Shown: positions 34,815-49,120, counted from the stretch's first letter. The stretch is DNA of 64,000 nucleotides from Nocardioides exalbidus (GCF_900105585.1 NZ_FNRT01000002.1:3472001-3536000), one strand, 5' to 3'. The notes: generated by a model not told the origin, from the letters alone. A program made the numbers and translations.

Positions 34815-36103
34815 CCCAGACCCAGCAGACCCAGCAGGAGCCGGGGAGGTACGACGCGGACGACCGCGGCTACTTCGGCGGCACGTGGGGCGGGCGCTTC
34901 ATGCCCGAGGCGCTCGTGGCCGCCCTCGACGAGCTGACGGTGGCGTGGCAGGACGCGATGGCCGACGAGGCCTTCGTCGGCGAGTTCGAGCGGATCCTGC
35001 GCGACTACGCCGGCACCCCGAGCCGGCTCTACCACGCCGAGCGGTTCTCCGCGGCCGTGGGCGCCCGCGTGCTGCTCAAGCGCGAGGACCTCAACCACAC
35101 CGGTGCGCACAAGATCCGCAACGTGATGGGCCAGGCCCTGCTCACCAAGCGGATGGGCAAGAGCCGGGTGATCGCCGAGACCGGTGCCGGCCAGCACGGT
35201 GTGGCCAGCGCGACGGCGGCTGCCTACTTCGACCTCGACTGCACCGTCTACATGGGGGCCGTCGACACGCGACGCCAGGCGCTCAACGTGGCCCGCATGC
35301 AGCTCCTCGGCGCCAAGGTCGTGCCGGTCGAGTCCGGCAGCGCGACCCTCAAGGACGCCATCAACGAGGCGCTGCGCGACTGGGTCGCCAGCGTCGACCA
35401 CACGGCATACCTCTTCGGCACCGCGGCCGGACCGCACCCCTTCCCGAGCATGGTCCGCGACTTCTGCCGCGGCATCGGCGACGAGGCCCGCGCGCAGTGC
35501 CTCGAGCAGTACGGCGTCCTGCCTGACGCAGTCGCGGCGTGCGTCGGCGGCGGTTCCAACGCGATCGGCATCTTCACCGCGTTCCTCGAGGACGAGGGCG
35601 TGGAGATCCACGGGTTCGAGCCCGGCGGTGACGGTGTGGAGACGGGTCGCCACGCGGCCACGATCCACGCCGGCGAGGCCGGCGTGCTGCACGGTGCGCG
35701 CACCTACGTCCTCCAGGACGAGGACGGGCAGACCGTCGAGTCGCACTCCATCTCGGCCGGTCTCGACTACCCCGGCGTCGGCCCGCAGCACTCGCTGCTG
35801 GCCGCGACCGGGCGGGCGACGTACACCCCGGTCACCGACGCCGAGGCGATGGCCGCGATGGCGCTGCTCAGCCGCACCGAGGGGATCATCCCCGCCATCG
35901 AGTCGGCGCACGCGATCCACGGCGCGATCGAGGTCGCGAAGCGGCTGGGCCAGGAGAAGGGCCCCGACGCGACGATCATCGTGAACCTCAGCGGACGCGG
36001 CGACAAGGACATGGGCACGGCCATCGAGTGGTTCGGGCTGGGTGACGCGGAGGAGGGCCCCGAGGCCGACCTCGAGGTGGTCGAGGGAGTGACGCAGCAG
36101 TGA
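34811..36103 (+). CDS. trpB: Tryptophan synthase beta chain
   Basis: 430 residues from GTG 34811. '[19 protein letters not shown]' opens the protein; the PLP lysine is in '[15 protein letters not shown]', and '[12 protein letters not shown]' binds the cofactor phosphate. This is the TrpB1 type that pairs with TrpA. It condenses indole and serine to tryptophan. GTGA overlaps occur at both ends. Confidence 0.97.
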   Translation: MTQTQQTQQEPGRYDADDRGYFGGTWGGRFMPEALVAALDELTVAWQDAMADEAFVGEFERILRDYAGTPSRLYHAERFSAAVGARVLLKREDLNHTGAHKIRNVMGQALLTKRMGKSRVIAETGAGQHGVASATAAAYFDLDCTVYMGAVDTRRQALNVARMQLLGAKVVPVESGSATLKDAINEALRDWVASVDHTAYLFGTAAGPHPFPSMVRDFCRGIGDEARAQCLEQYGVLPDAVAACVGGGSNAIGIFTAFLEDEGVEIHGFEPGGDGVETGRHAATIHAGEAGVLHGARTYVLQDEDGQTVESHSISAGLDYPGVGPQHSLLAATGRATYTPVTDAEAMAAMALLSRTEGIIPAIESAHAIHGAIEVAKRLGQEKGPDATIIVNLSGRGDKDMGTAIEWFGLGDAEEGPEADLEVVEGVTQQ

Positions 36104-36906
36104 CGTCGACGAGCGCCGCCTTCGCGCAGGCCCGGGCCGAGGGGCGCGCGGCCCTGATCGGCTACCTCCCGGCGGGCTACCCGAGCGTCGAGGGGTCGGC
36201 CAGGGCCATGCAGGTGATGGTCGAGGCCGGCTGCGACGCGATCGAGATCGGGCTGCCCTACAGCGACCCGGTGATGGACGGGCCCACGATCCAGGCCGCG
36301 GCGCAGGCCGCGCTCGACGGCGGGATCCGCACCGCCGACGTGCTCCGCGTCGTGGAGCAGGTCGCCGCGACCGGCGTGCCGACGCTGGTGATGACCTACT
36401 GGAACCCCATCGAGCGCTACGGCGTCGAGCGGTGGGCCGCCGACCTCGCGAGCGCCGGGGGAGCGGGGCTCATCACGCCCGACATCACCCCCGACCACGG
36501 CGCCGAGTGGATCGCGGCCGCCGACGCGCACGACCTCGACAAGGTCTTCCTCGTCGCCCCCAGCTCGACCGACGAGCGGATCGCGATGACCGCCGCCGAG
36601 AGCCGCGGCTTCGTCTACGCCGCCGCCGTCATGGGGGTCACGGGTGCGCGCGACGCCTCGTCCGACCTCGCCGGCCCGCTCGTCGGGCGGGTGCGCGCGA
36701 GCGGAGACGTGCCGGTCGCGGTCGGCATCGGCGTCAGCAACGGCGACCAGGCCGCCGAGGTGGCGTCCTACGCCGACGGTGTCATCGTCGGCTCCGCCTT
36801 CGTCCGCTGCCTGCTCGACCACGCGGGCGACGAGGCGGCCGGCCTCGCCGCGCTGCGTGCCCTGACCACCGACCTGGCCGAAGGCGTGCGGCGTGCGCAG
36901 AAGTAG
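36100..36906 (+). CDS. trpA: Tryptophan synthase alpha chain
   Basis: 268 residues from GTG 36100. '[20 protein letters not shown]' holds the catalytic Glu and Asp, and '[13 protein letters not shown]' and '[14 protein letters not shown]' are further TrpA blocks. It cleaves indole-3-glycerol phosphate and channels indole to TrpB. Its last 14 bases overlap the next start. Confidence 0.96.
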   Translation: MTSTSAAFAQARAEGRAALIGYLPAGYPSVEGSARAMQVMVEAGCDAIEIGLPYSDPVMDGPTIQAAAQAALDGGIRTADVLRVVEQVAATGVPTLVMTYWNPIERYGVERWAADLASAGGAGLITPDITPDHGAEWIAAADAHDLDKVFLVAPSSTDERIAMTAAESRGFVYAAAVMGVTGARDASSDLAGPLVGRVRASGDVPVAVGIGVSNGDQAAEVASYADGVIVGSAFVRCLLDHAGDEAAGLAALRALTTDLAEGVRRAQK

Positions 36907-37498
36907 GTCCCTGCTCGTCCTTTCCGTGGTGCTCCTCGCCACCGCGTGCGCCGGTGGTGCGGGCGCGGACTCCGGCGAGATGACCGGCACCGTCCTCGAC
37001 CCGCCGTTCGCCGTGTCCCCGGTCCCGCTGGTCGACGACGAGGGGACGTCGTACTCCCTCACCGACAGCACCGACAAGCCGCTCACCCTGGTCTTCTTCG
37101 GCTACACCAACTGCCCCGACATCTGCGGGCAGGTGATGGCCACCCTCGCCGGCACCCTCGCGCGGCTGACCGACGAGCAGAAGGACGAGCTCGACGTGGT
37201 CTTCGTGACCACCGACCCGCAGCGGGACACCGAGGAGGTCGTGGGCCGCTACGTCGACGCGTTCGACCCCAGCATCATCGGCCTCACCGGCGACCTCCCC
37301 GACATCATCGAGGTGGGAAAGAGCCTCGCCGTGGGCATCGAGAAGGGCGACAAGCTGCCCAGCGGCGGCTACGACGTCACGCACGGCACGCGGGTGTACG
37401 CCATCGACGCCGACGACGAGTCGCCGATGATGTGGGACCACGACGTGTCGCAGGCACAGCTCGCCCGCGACGTCACGACCTTGCTCGACGAAGGATGA
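36893..37498 (+). CDS. SCO1/SenC family lipoprotein
   Basis: 201 residues from GTG 36893. A lipoprotein signal peptide ends at lipobox LATAC (Cys19), followed by a thioredoxin-fold SCO domain with the CxxxC copper site 'YTNCPDICGQ' and the copper-ligand His in 'YDVTHGTR'. SCO proteins deliver copper to cytochrome c oxidase on the outer face of the membrane. The next gene, lgt, would lipidate it. It overlaps trpA by 14 bp and lgt by a base. Confidence 0.9.
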   Translation: MRRSRSLLVLSVVLLATACAGGAGADSGEMTGTVLDPPFAVSPVPLVDDEGTSYSLTDSTDKPLTLVFFGYTNCPDICGQVMATLAGTLARLTDEQKDELDVVFVTTDPQRDTEEVVGRYVDAFDPSIIGLTGDLPDIIEVGKSLAVGIEKGDKLPSGGYDVTHGTRVYAIDADDESPMMWDHDVSQAQLARDVTTLLDEG

Positions 37499-38400
37499 TG
37501 AACACCGTGTCGCCCCTGATGACCCTCATGACGATCCCCAGCCCCTCGCAGGGCGTCTGGCACCTCGGCCCGGTGCCGATCCGCGGCTACGCGCTGTGCA
37601 TCATCCTCGGCATCGTCGCCGCCATCTGGATCGGCGAGCGCCGGTGGGTCGCGCGCGGCGGCATCGCGGGCGAGGTCAGCGACCTCGCGATCTGGGCGGT
37701 GCCGTTCGGCCTGGTCGGCGGGCGGCTCTACCACGTCATCACCGACTGGGAGCTCTACTTCGGGGAGGGCAAGAACCCGGTCACGGCGCTCTACGTCTGG
37801 CGCGGCGGGCTGGGGATCTGGGGCGCGATCGCGCTCGGCGCCGTCGGCATCTGGATCGGCGCCCGCACGCGCGGGATCAAGGTGGCACCGCTCCTCGACG
37901 CGCTGGCACCCGGCGTCCTCGTCGCACAGGCGATGGGCCGGTGGGGCAACTGGTTCAACCAGGAGCTCTACGGCGGACCGACGAACCTCCCGTGGGCCCT
38001 CGAGATCGACGTCGACCACCGTGAGGCCGGCCTCCTCGACGTGGCGACGTACCACCCCACGTTCCTCTACGAGTGCCTCTGGAACCTCGGTGCCTTCGCG
38101 GTCCTGATCTGGCTCGACCGGCGATACAAGATCGGCCACGGCCGGGTCGTCGCGCTCTACGTGATGCTCTACACGGCCGGGCGCGGGTGGATCGAGAACA
38201 TGCGGATCGACGAGGTCCAGATGAACAACGTGCTCGGCCTCCGGCTCAACGTGTGGACCTCGATCGTGCTGTTCGTCGCCGCCGCGATCTACTTCGCGTG
38301 GTCGTCGAAGCGGCACCCGGGCCGCGAGGAGACCGTGCGGACGCGCGAGCCCGACAGCGACGAGATGTCCGAGGACGAGACCACCGGGTCCACCGCCTGA
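37498..38400 (+). CDS. lgt: Prolipoprotein diacylglyceryl transferase
   Basis: About 300 residues; the start is ATG 37498 (or ATG 37495, which overlaps the SCO stop). At least six TM segments. The Lgt signature is 'GRWGNWFNQELYGGPT' and the catalytic-His region 'VPIRGYALCIILG' is near the N-terminus. It transfers diacylglyceryl from phosphatidylglycerol to lipobox cysteines such as those of the SCO and LivJ-like proteins here. The last 40 residues are charged and disordered. Confidence 0.93.
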   Translation: MNTVSPLMTLMTIPSPSQGVWHLGPVPIRGYALCIILGIVAAIWIGERRWVARGGIAGEVSDLAIWAVPFGLVGGRLYHVITDWELYFGEGKNPVTALYVWRGGLGIWGAIALGAVGIWIGARTRGIKVAPLLDALAPGVLVAQAMGRWGNWFNQELYGGPTNLPWALEIDVDHREAGLLDVATYHPTFLYECLWNLGAFAVLIWLDRRYKIGHGRVVALYVMLYTAGRGWIENMRIDEVQMNNVLGLRLNVWTSIVLFVAAAIYFAWSSKRHPGREETVRTREPDSDEMSEDETTGSTA

Positions 38401-38412
38401 CACGTTGGTCTC

Positions 38413-38430
38413 CACCGGCGTCGGCCGGTG
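38413..38430 (+). terminator. Hairpin after lgt
   Basis: CACCGGC/GCCGGTG 7-bp stem with a GTCG loop, 13 nt after the stop. Confidence 0.55.
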
Positions 38431-38431
38431 A

Positions 38432-38437
38432 TAGATT
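38432..38437 (+). promoter_or_regulatory. Candidate -10 for gltBD
   Basis: TAGATT just after the lgt terminator; it would give gltB a 5' leader of about 100 nt, unlike the leaderless genes nearby. Nothing else recognised in 38438-38542. Confidence 0.35.
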
Positions 38438-38542
38438 CCGTCCTGCTCGGGCCAACGTCGTCCCCAGCGGTAACGCCCACCACCCGTGACCTGCCCAGCG
38501 CCGCGCGCTGGCACGCCGGGACGACGACGGGAGAATGCCTCC

Positions 38543-43085
<4,543 letters not shown>

Positions 43086-43093
<8 letters not shown>

Positions 43094-44561
43094 CCCGAAG
43101 GGCTTTCTCAAGAGCGGTCGCGAGGTCGCCTCGCGTCGCGAGGTCGCCGAGCGCGTCCAGGACTGGGACGAGGTCTACCCCGACGGCATCGGCCGCGCGC
43201 TGCTGCCGATCATCAACACCCAGGCGAGCCGCTGCATGGACTGCGGCATCCCGTTCTGCCACCAGGGCTGCCCGCTGGGCAACATCATCCCGGAGTGGAA
43301 CGACCTGGTCTGGCGTGACGACTGGGACGGCGCGATGGACCGGCTCCACGCGACCAACAACTTCCCGGAGTTCACCGGTCGCCTGTGCCCGGCCCCCTGC
43401 GAGACGGCCTGCGTGCTGGGCATCAACCAGGACCCGGTGACCATCAAGAACGTCGAGGTCTCGATCATCGACCGCGCCTGGGGCTCGGGCTACGTGCGGC
43501 CGCAGCCGCCGGAGTGGCTCTCGGGCAAGACCGTCGCCGTCATCGGCTCCGGTCCGGCCGGTCTCGCCGCCGCGCAGCAGCTCACCCGCGCCGGCCACAC
43601 GGTCGCGGTCTACGAGCGGGCCGAGAAGATCGGCGGCCTGATGCGCTTCGGCATCCCCGAGTTCAAGATGGAGAAGAAGCACCTCGACCGGCGCCTGGAC
43701 CAGATGCGTCGCGAGGGCACCGTCTTCCGCGCCGGCGTCAACGTCGGTGGCGACATCACCGGCCCGCAGCTGCTGGCCCGGTACGACGCCGTCGTGCTGG
43801 CCATGGGCGCGACCGAGGCCCGCGACCTCCCGGCCACCGGCCGCGAGCTCGGCGGCATCCACCAGGCCATGGAGTTCCTGCCGCAGGCCAACCGGGTCGC
43901 GCTGGGCGAGGAGGTCGAGGGCCAGATCCTGGCCACCGACAAGGACGTCGTCATCATCGGTGGCGGCGACACCGGCGCCGACTGCCTCGGCACGTCGATC
44001 CGGCAGGGCGCCCGCTCGATCACGCAGCTGGAGATCATGCCCCAGCCCGGCGGGGAGCGACCCGCCGGCCAGCCGTGGCCGACGTACCCCATGCTCTTCC
44101 GCGTGTCGTCCGCGCACGAGGAGGGCGGCGACCGGATCTACGCCACGTCCACGAAGGAGTTCGTGGGCGACGCGGACGGCAACGTCGCCTCGCTCCGGCT
44201 GGTCGAGGTCGACGCGAAGTTCCAGCCCGTGGAGGGCACCGAGCGCGAGATCCCGGCACAGCTCGTGCTGCTCGCGATGGGCTTCGTCGGTCCGGAGAAG
44301 AAGCTCGCCGGGGGAGAGCCCGGCCTGATCGAGCAGCTCGGCGTGGAGCTCGACGAGCGCGGCAACGTCAAGCGCGACGCGTCGTACGCCTCGTCCGTCC
44401 CGGGCGTCTACGTCGCCGGCGACGTGGGTCGTGGCCAGTCGCTCATCGTCTGGGCGATCGCCGAGGGCCGCAGCGCCGCTGCCGCCGTCGACGCGCACCT
44501 CACCGGCTCGACGACGCTGCCCGCGCCGATCAAGCCGCACGAGCGTCCGCTGGTCGTCTGA
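43086..44561 (+). CDS. gltD: Glutamate synthase small subunit
   Basis: 491 residues from ATG 43086. N-terminal [4Fe-4S] cysteines lie in '[17 protein letters not shown]' and '[12 protein letters not shown]'. FAD binding is at '[14 protein letters not shown]', NADPH binding at '[14 protein letters not shown]', and '[20 protein letters not shown]' closes the FAD domain. It passes electrons from NADPH to GltB. Translationally coupled to gltB by the ATGGCTGA overlap. Confidence 0.97.
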
Positions 44562-44575
44562 CCGGTCTGCTGCGA

Positions 44576-44604
44576 CGCCGGGTGGGGGAGGCCCCCGCCC
44601 GGCG
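44576..44604 (+). terminator. Terminator after gltD
   Basis: 13-bp GC stem (44576-44588 with 44592-44604, one G-U pair) and a 3-nt loop, followed by TTTC. Confidence 0.75.
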
Positions 44605-44635
44605 TTTCAGCGGGACGCGCAGTAACCCATCTGCT

Positions 44636-44662
44636 TTGGAACGATCCAATCTGCGATAGGGT
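44636..44662 (+). promoter_or_regulatory. pyk promoter with overlapping palindrome
   Basis: TTGGAA at 44636-44641 and TAGGGT at 44657-44662 (15-nt spacer); GTG 44670 follows after 7 nt, so the transcript is probably leaderless. TTGGAACGATCCAA (44636-44649) is a near-perfect dyad over the -35 and a possible operator. Confidence 0.5.
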
Positions 44663-44669
44663 GAAGCAC

Positions 44670-46115
44670 GTGCGTAGAGCAAAGATCGTCTGCACCCTCG
44701 GGCCTGCAGTGAACACCCCGGAGGGCATCCGCGCCCTCGTCGACGCCGGCATGGACGTCGCCCGGCTCAACATGAGCCACGGCGCGTACGCCGACCACGA
44801 GGCGGTCTACCGCCTGGTGCGGAAGACCTCCGACGAGACCGGCAGGGCCATCGGCATCTTCGCCGACCTCCAGGGTCCGAAGATCCGCCTGGAGACCTTC
44901 GGCGACGGCCCGGTGAAGCTCAAGCGGGGTGCCACCTTCACCATCACCACGCGCGACGTGGTGGGCGACGTCGACCAGTGCGGCACGACCTACAAGGGAC
45001 TGCCCGGCGACGTGAAGGCGGGCGACCCGCTGCTCATCGACGACGGCAAGGTGCGCCTCCAGGTGCTGTCGGTCGACGACACCGACGTGGTGACCGAGGT
45101 CGTCGTGCCCGGCAAGGTCTCCAACAACAAGGGCATCAACCTGCCCGGCGTCGCGGTGTCGGTGCCCGCGCTGTCGGACAAGGACACCGAGGACCTGCGC
45201 TGGGCGCTCAGGCTCGGCGTCGACTTCATCGCGCTGAGCTTCGTGCGCAGCGCCGAGGACGCCGAGGACGTGCGCAAGATCATGCGCGAGGAAAACATCT
45301 TCGTGCCCGTGATCGCGAAGATCGAGAAGCCCCAGGCGATCGCCAACATCGACGAGATCGTCGACGCCTTCGACGGCATCATGGTCGCCCGCGGCGACCT
45401 CGGCGTGGAGTGCCCGCTCGAGGACGTCCCGATCCACCAGAAGCTCATCATCGACAAGGCGCGCCGCAACGCCAAGCCGGTCATCGTCGCCACCCAGATG
45501 CTGGAGTCGATGATCACCGCGCCCGCGCCGACCCGCGCCGAGGCGAGCGACGTGGCCAACGCCGTGCTCGACGGCGCCGACGCGGTGATGCTCTCCGGCG
45601 AGACGAGCGTGGGGGAGTTCCCCATCATCGCCGTCGAGACCATGGCCCGCATCGTCGAGTCGACCGAGGACCACGGCCTCAGCCACATGGCCGCCGTGAC
45701 CTGGAAGCCGCACACCCGCGGCGGCATCATCGCCAAGGCCGCCGCCGAGGTGGCCGAGAGCGTCAACGCCAAGTACGTCGTCGCCTTCACCGTCAGCGGC
45801 GACTCGGCCAAGCGGCTCTCGCGCTATCGCGGCCCCATCCCGGTCCTCGCCTTCACCCCGACCGCCCGCACCCGTTCGCAGCTCGCGCTGACGTGGGGCG
45901 TGGAGACCTTCCAGGGCGCCGAGGTCGAGCACACCGACGAGATGGTGCGCCAGGTCGACGAGTCGCTGCTCCACATCGGCCGCGTGAAGGAGGGCGACCT
46001 CGTCGTCATCATCGCCGGCAGCCCGCCCGGCATCCCCGGCTCCACCAACGCGCTCCGGATCCACCGGATGGGCGATGCGATCTCCGGTGCCGCACCGGCC
46101 TACCGGCGCAGCTGA
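44670..46115 (+). CDS. pyk: Pyruvate kinase
   Basis: 481 residues from GTG 44670; an in-frame GTG at 44661 is inside the -10 element and is unlikely. 'RRAKIVCTLGPAVNTPEGI' opens the barrel; 'DVARLNMSHGAYADH', 'VMVARGDLGVECPLEDVPI' and 'PVIVATQMLESMI' are active-site blocks with the catalytic lysine in 'PVIAKIEKPQAI'. It converts PEP and ADP to pyruvate and ATP. The C-terminal regulatory domain is present. Confidence 0.96.
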   Translation: MRRAKIVCTLGPAVNTPEGIRALVDAGMDVARLNMSHGAYADHEAVYRLVRKTSDETGRAIGIFADLQGPKIRLETFGDGPVKLKRGATFTITTRDVVGDVDQCGTTYKGLPGDVKAGDPLLIDDGKVRLQVLSVDDTDVVTEVVVPGKVSNNKGINLPGVAVSVPALSDKDTEDLRWALRLGVDFIALSFVRSAEDAEDVRKIMREENIFVPVIAKIEKPQAIANIDEIVDAFDGIMVARGDLGVECPLEDVPIHQKLIIDKARRNAKPVIVATQMLESMITAPAPTRAEASDVANAVLDGADAVMLSGETSVGEFPIIAVETMARIVESTEDHGLSHMAAVTWKPHTRGGIIAKAAAEVAESVNAKYVVAFTVSGDSAKRLSRYRGPIPVLAFTPTARTRSQLALTWGVETFQGAEVEHTDEMVRQVDESLLHIGRVKEGDLVVIIAGSPPGIPGSTNALRIHRMGDAISGAAPAYRRS

Positions 46116-46118
46116 CGG

Positions 46119-46898
46119 CTAGACCTTGGGGCCGATCAGCTCGTCGAGGCGAGCGACGGCCCCACGTCGGGACACCGACACCATTCGCTGGGAAGACCTG
46201 CGCCACGGAACCTCGACCAGATCGAGTGCCCAGGTGCAGAGGCCAATGATGTCCTCGCTGGCGTTGCTGAACTGCCAGCGCGGGTAGTGGTACCGACGCT
46301 TCTCGCCCGCCACGACCCGCGACGCCCAGTTGTTCACGCGGGCGCCGTCGGAGTGGAAGAGGCCACGGAGGAAGTCGGCTGGGTGCGCCTCCACCACCTC
46401 GCGCTGCCAGTCCTCGAGCGCGATGGTGCGCTCGTGCTTGCGGCCGGCGCCGTGCTGGGGGATCAAGCAGGGCCAGTGCTTCCACGACACCGTCGTGACG
46501 ACAGCACCCGGGACCAGCCTCGTGTGAGGCCTGCCTCCCGGCTTCACGGTGGCCATCAGCTCCAGCAGGTGCGCGTTGAGGGCGGCGTAACGGGCGTCGT
46601 TGATGACGTGGAGGTTGTACACGCCTCGCCGCCCGAGGCTGATGTGGCCATCCCCGAGGTACCACCCCAGCAGCTCGGCGTACTCCTGCTCCGACAGCGC
46701 GGCATCGTCGCAGCGGGGGCACGGGGGAGCGAGGTGTCCCTGACCCCGAGGCAGTCCCCGTCGTCGGTAGAGCCGACGCCACCTGCGGATCGTCTTCACC
46801 GCGACGCCGTGCAGCTCGGCGTTGTCGGCATCGCGCATGCCCGCATCGGAGCACCGCAGGGCCGAGTCGACCGTCGACTGCGGACGCACGTGGACCAT
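46119..46898 (-). CDS. HTH plus LAGLIDADG-type endonuclease-like protein
   Basis: 259 residues from ATG 46898. An N-terminal helix-turn-helix ('NAELHGVAVKTIRRWRRLYR', about 27-46) and a CPRC pair (60-63) precede two LAGLIDADG-like motifs: LLGWYLGDG (76-84) and FLRGLFHSDG (176-185), each ending in the acidic catalytic position (Asp83 and Asp184). Two motifs in one chain is the monomeric homing-endonuclease layout. It is not inside an intron or intein; it starts 38 bp after the 3' end of tRNA-Leu, same strand. Similar HTH/LAGLIDADG-like proteins are common in actinobacteria and may be domesticated regulators. A longer reading frame exists but would run through the tRNA. Confidence 0.75.
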   Translation of the reverse strand: MVHVRPQSTVDSALRCSDAGMRDADNAELHGVAVKTIRRWRRLYRRRGLPRGQGHLAPPCPRCDDAALSEQEYAELLGWYLGDGHISLGRRGVYNLHVINDARYAALNAHLLELMATVKPGGRPHTRLVPGAVVTTVSWKHWPCLIPQHGAGRKHERTIALEDWQREVVEAHPADFLRGLFHSDGARVNNWASRVVAGEKRRYHYPRWQFSNASEDIIGLCTWALDLVEVPWRRSSQRMVSVSRRGAVARLDELIGPKV

Positions 46899-46936
46899 GT
46901 CGCCAGCGTGCCCGGGGCCACCGACACCGACACGCG

Positions 46937-47019
46937 TGCCGGGTGTGGGAGTCGAACCCACACGCCCTTGCGGGCAGTGGTGTTTGAGACCACCGCGTCT
47001 GCCATTCCGCCAACCCGGC
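46937..47019 (-). tRNA. tRNA-Leu (CAA)
   Basis: 83 nt with a long variable arm. Acceptor stem GCCGGGT/ACCCGGC, anticodon loop CTCAAAC giving CAA (reads UUG), T-loop TTCGACT; CCA not encoded. Confidence 0.94.
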
Positions 47020-47043
47020 TAGGTGGGCACACCGTAGCGGAAC

Positions 47044-47049
47044 TAGCCT
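47044..47049 (+). promoter_or_regulatory. Leaderless -10 for pdtaR
   Basis: TAGCCT, 7 nt before GTG 47057. Confidence 0.55.
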
Positions 47050-47056
47050 TGGAGCC

Positions 47057-47689
47057 GTGACCCAGCCCGTGGACGCCAGCACCGCCCAGGACGTCGTACG
47101 CCGCGTCGTGATCGCCGAGGACGAGGCGCTGATCCGGATGGACCTCGCCGAGATGCTGGGCGAGGAGGGCTACGAGGTCGTCGGCCAGGCGGGTGACGGG
47201 CAGAAGGCCATCGAGCTCGCGCGCGACCTCCGGCCCGACCTGGTGATCCTCGACGTGAAGATGCCGGTCCTCGACGGGATCGCGGCCGCCGAGGCGATCG
47301 CGGCCGAGCGGATCGCACCGGTCGTGATCCTCACCGCGTTCTCCCAGCGCGACCTGGTGAAGCGGGCGCGCGACGCCGGCGCGATGGCGTACCTCGTCAA
47401 GCCGTTCCAGCGCGGCGACCTCGTCCCCGCGATCGAGATGGCGGTGAGCCGGTACGCCGAGATCACCGTCCTCGAGCGCGAGGTGTCGGACCTCCAGGAG
47501 TCGCTCGACACCCGCAAGTCGGTCGACCGGGCCAAGGGCGTGCTGCAGGAGAAGCTGGGCCTGAGCGAGGGCGACGCCTTCCGCTGGATCCAGAAGACGG
47601 CCATGGACCTGCGGCTGTCGATGAAGCAGGTGGCCGACGGCGTCGTCGAGCACGGCGTGGCCGGCCTCGGGGGAGCCGAGGGCGCCTGA
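47057..47689 (+). CDS. pdtaR: ANTAR-domain response regulator, PdtaR family
   Basis: 210 residues from GTG 47057. The receiver domain (about 15-130) has phospho-acceptor Asp66 in 'LVILDVKMPVLDG' and the conserved Lys in 'YLVKPFQ'. The C-terminal ANTAR domain ('SVDRAKGVLQEKLGLSEGDA') binds paired hexaloop RNA hairpins and prevents termination. It matches M. tuberculosis Rv1626, which is phosphorylated by the separately encoded kinase PdtaS. No kinase gene is adjacent here either. Confidence 0.92.
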   Translation: MTQPVDASTAQDVVRRVVIAEDEALIRMDLAEMLGEEGYEVVGQAGDGQKAIELARDLRPDLVILDVKMPVLDGIAAAEAIAAERIAPVVILTAFSQRDLVKRARDAGAMAYLVKPFQRGDLVPAIEMAVSRYAEITVLEREVSDLQESLDTRKSVDRAKGVLQEKLGLSEGDAFRWIQKTAMDLRLSMKQVADGVVEHGVAGLGGAEGA

Positions 47690-47756
47690 GCACGACGCTC
47701 CCCTGACCGAGCGCCGAAAGTCCGATCCTGCCCGTTCCGGCCCGAACCCACCCGTT

Positions 47757-47778
47757 AGGGCGCTGTTTCGCGCGCCCT
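47757..47778 (+). terminator. Hairpin after pdtaR
   Basis: AGGGCGC (47757-47763) pairs with GCGCCCT (47772-47778), 8-nt loop. No gene is seen in the 252-bp gap 47690-47941. Confidence 0.5.
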
Positions 47779-47884
47779 CGCACCACGTTTCGGTTGTGTT
47801 TCCGGACCAGACCGGATGGTCACGAATCGGCAACGGCAGGCAACTCGACCCTCCCAATCGTGTCCCGGGCCACATTCATGGTGT

Positions 47885-47890
47885 TAGGTT
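47885..47890 (+). promoter_or_regulatory. Candidate -10 of the liv operon
   Basis: TAGGTT about 57 bp before ATG 47942, giving a leader of about 45 nt with TGGAGGGA as RBS. Confidence 0.45.
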
Positions 47891-47941
47891 CCCGCCACGA
47901 GGCTGCCGAGGTGGACAGCCCATAGAACTGTGGAGGGATCC

Positions 47942-49093
47942 ATGATCCGCTCGTCCAAGACGTGGCAGGCAGTCGCGTTCACCGCGGTGGCCGGCCTTGC
48001 GCTGACCGCGTGTGGCACGACCGACACCGGCGGTGGCGGCAGCGACGCCAGCGGCGGCGACTGCGACTTCAAGATCGGTGCGATGGGTGCGCTGTCCGGC
48101 GCCAACGCCAGCATCGTCATCCCGTCGGTCGACGGCGCCCAGCTGGCGCTCGACCAGTGGGACGGTGGCGACTGCACCGTGACCCTGGAGCGTTTCGACA
48201 CCGAGGGTGACCCGGCCAAGGCCACGCCCGTCGCGACCCAGATCGCCGGCGACGACTCGTTCATCGGCGTCATCGGTGGCGCGTTCTCCGGTGAGACCCG
48301 CGCGACCAAGTCGATCTACCAGGACGGCGGGATCCCCATGATCAGCCAGTCCGCCACCGCGACCGACCTCACCCAGGAGGACCCGGTCGAGGTCTTCCAC
48401 CGTCTCGTGCCCTACGACGACTACCAGGGTGCGGCCATCGCCAAGTACCTGACCGACGAGGTCGGCGCGACCAAGGTCTTCGTCGTCGACAACTCCGAGG
48501 CCTACGGCGAGCCGCTGGCGGACCGCGTCGAGGAGACCCTCGGCGACAAGATGGTGCAGCGCGACAAGACCGAGGTCGGCCAGACCGACTTCGCGCCCAC
48601 CATCTCCAAGATGGAGTCGGCCCAGCCCGACGCGATCATGTACGGCGGCTACATCGCCGAGGCCGCGCCCCTGCTCAAGCAGATCCGCGACGCCGGCATC
48701 ACCGCTCCGTTCATCGGCGGTGACGGCCTCTACGGTGCCGACTTCGGCAAGGCCGTCGGCGACGCCGGCGAGGGTGCCGTCGTGATGTGCCCCTGCGCCC
48801 CGATCGACGAGTCCAGCACGTTCGCGTCCGACTTCGAGGACGAGTTCGGTGGCGCTCCCGGCGCCTACGCCGCTGAGGGCTACGACGCGATGAGCGTCTT
48901 CCTGGCCGCGCTCGACGATGGTGCCCGCACCCGCGAGGACGTCCTGGCGTTCGTCAACGACTACACCGGTGAGGGCCTGAGCAAGGACATCGCGTTCGAC
49001 GAGAACGGCGACGTTCCGGCCGACCAGGTCTCCTACTGGGCCTACAAGAACACCGACGGGAAGCTCACCCCCGAGGTCGAGGTCAGCCCCTGA
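47942..49093 (+). CDS. livJ: Branched-chain amino acid ABC transporter substrate-binding lipoprotein
   Basis: 383 residues from ATG 47942. The signal peptide ends at lipobox LALTAC (Cys24), followed by a Gly/Ser-rich linker and a type I periplasmic-binding fold ('IGAMGALSGANASIVIPSVD', 'IGVIGGAFSGETRATKSIY', 'AEGYDAMSVFLAALDDG'). It captures leucine, isoleucine, valine or related ligands outside the membrane; exact specificity is not readable. The downstream permeases and ATPases complete the system. Confidence 0.93.
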   Translation: MIRSSKTWQAVAFTAVAGLALTACGTTDTGGGGSDASGGDCDFKIGAMGALSGANASIVIPSVDGAQLALDQWDGGDCTVTLERFDTEGDPAKATPVATQIAGDDSFIGVIGGAFSGETRATKSIYQDGGIPMISQSATATDLTQEDPVEVFHRLVPYDDYQGAAIAKYLTDEVGATKVFVVDNSEAYGEPLADRVEETLGDKMVQRDKTEVGQTDFAPTISKMESAQPDAIMYGGYIAEAAPLLKQIRDAGITAPFIGGDGLYGADFGKAVGDAGEGAVVMCPCAPIDESSTFASDFEDEFGGAPGAYAAEGYDAMSVFLAALDDGARTREDVLAFVNDYTGEGLSKDIAFDENGDVPADQVSYWAYKNTDGKLTPEVEVSP

Positions 49094-49120
49094 TCCTGAC
49101 GGATCGTTCATGTTTCACGC

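Noticed and set aside
46899..46961. N-terminal extension of the HTH/LAGLIDADG protein into tRNA-Leu
   Set aside because: It would translate the tRNA 3' end; ATG 46898 gives a complete HTH domain.
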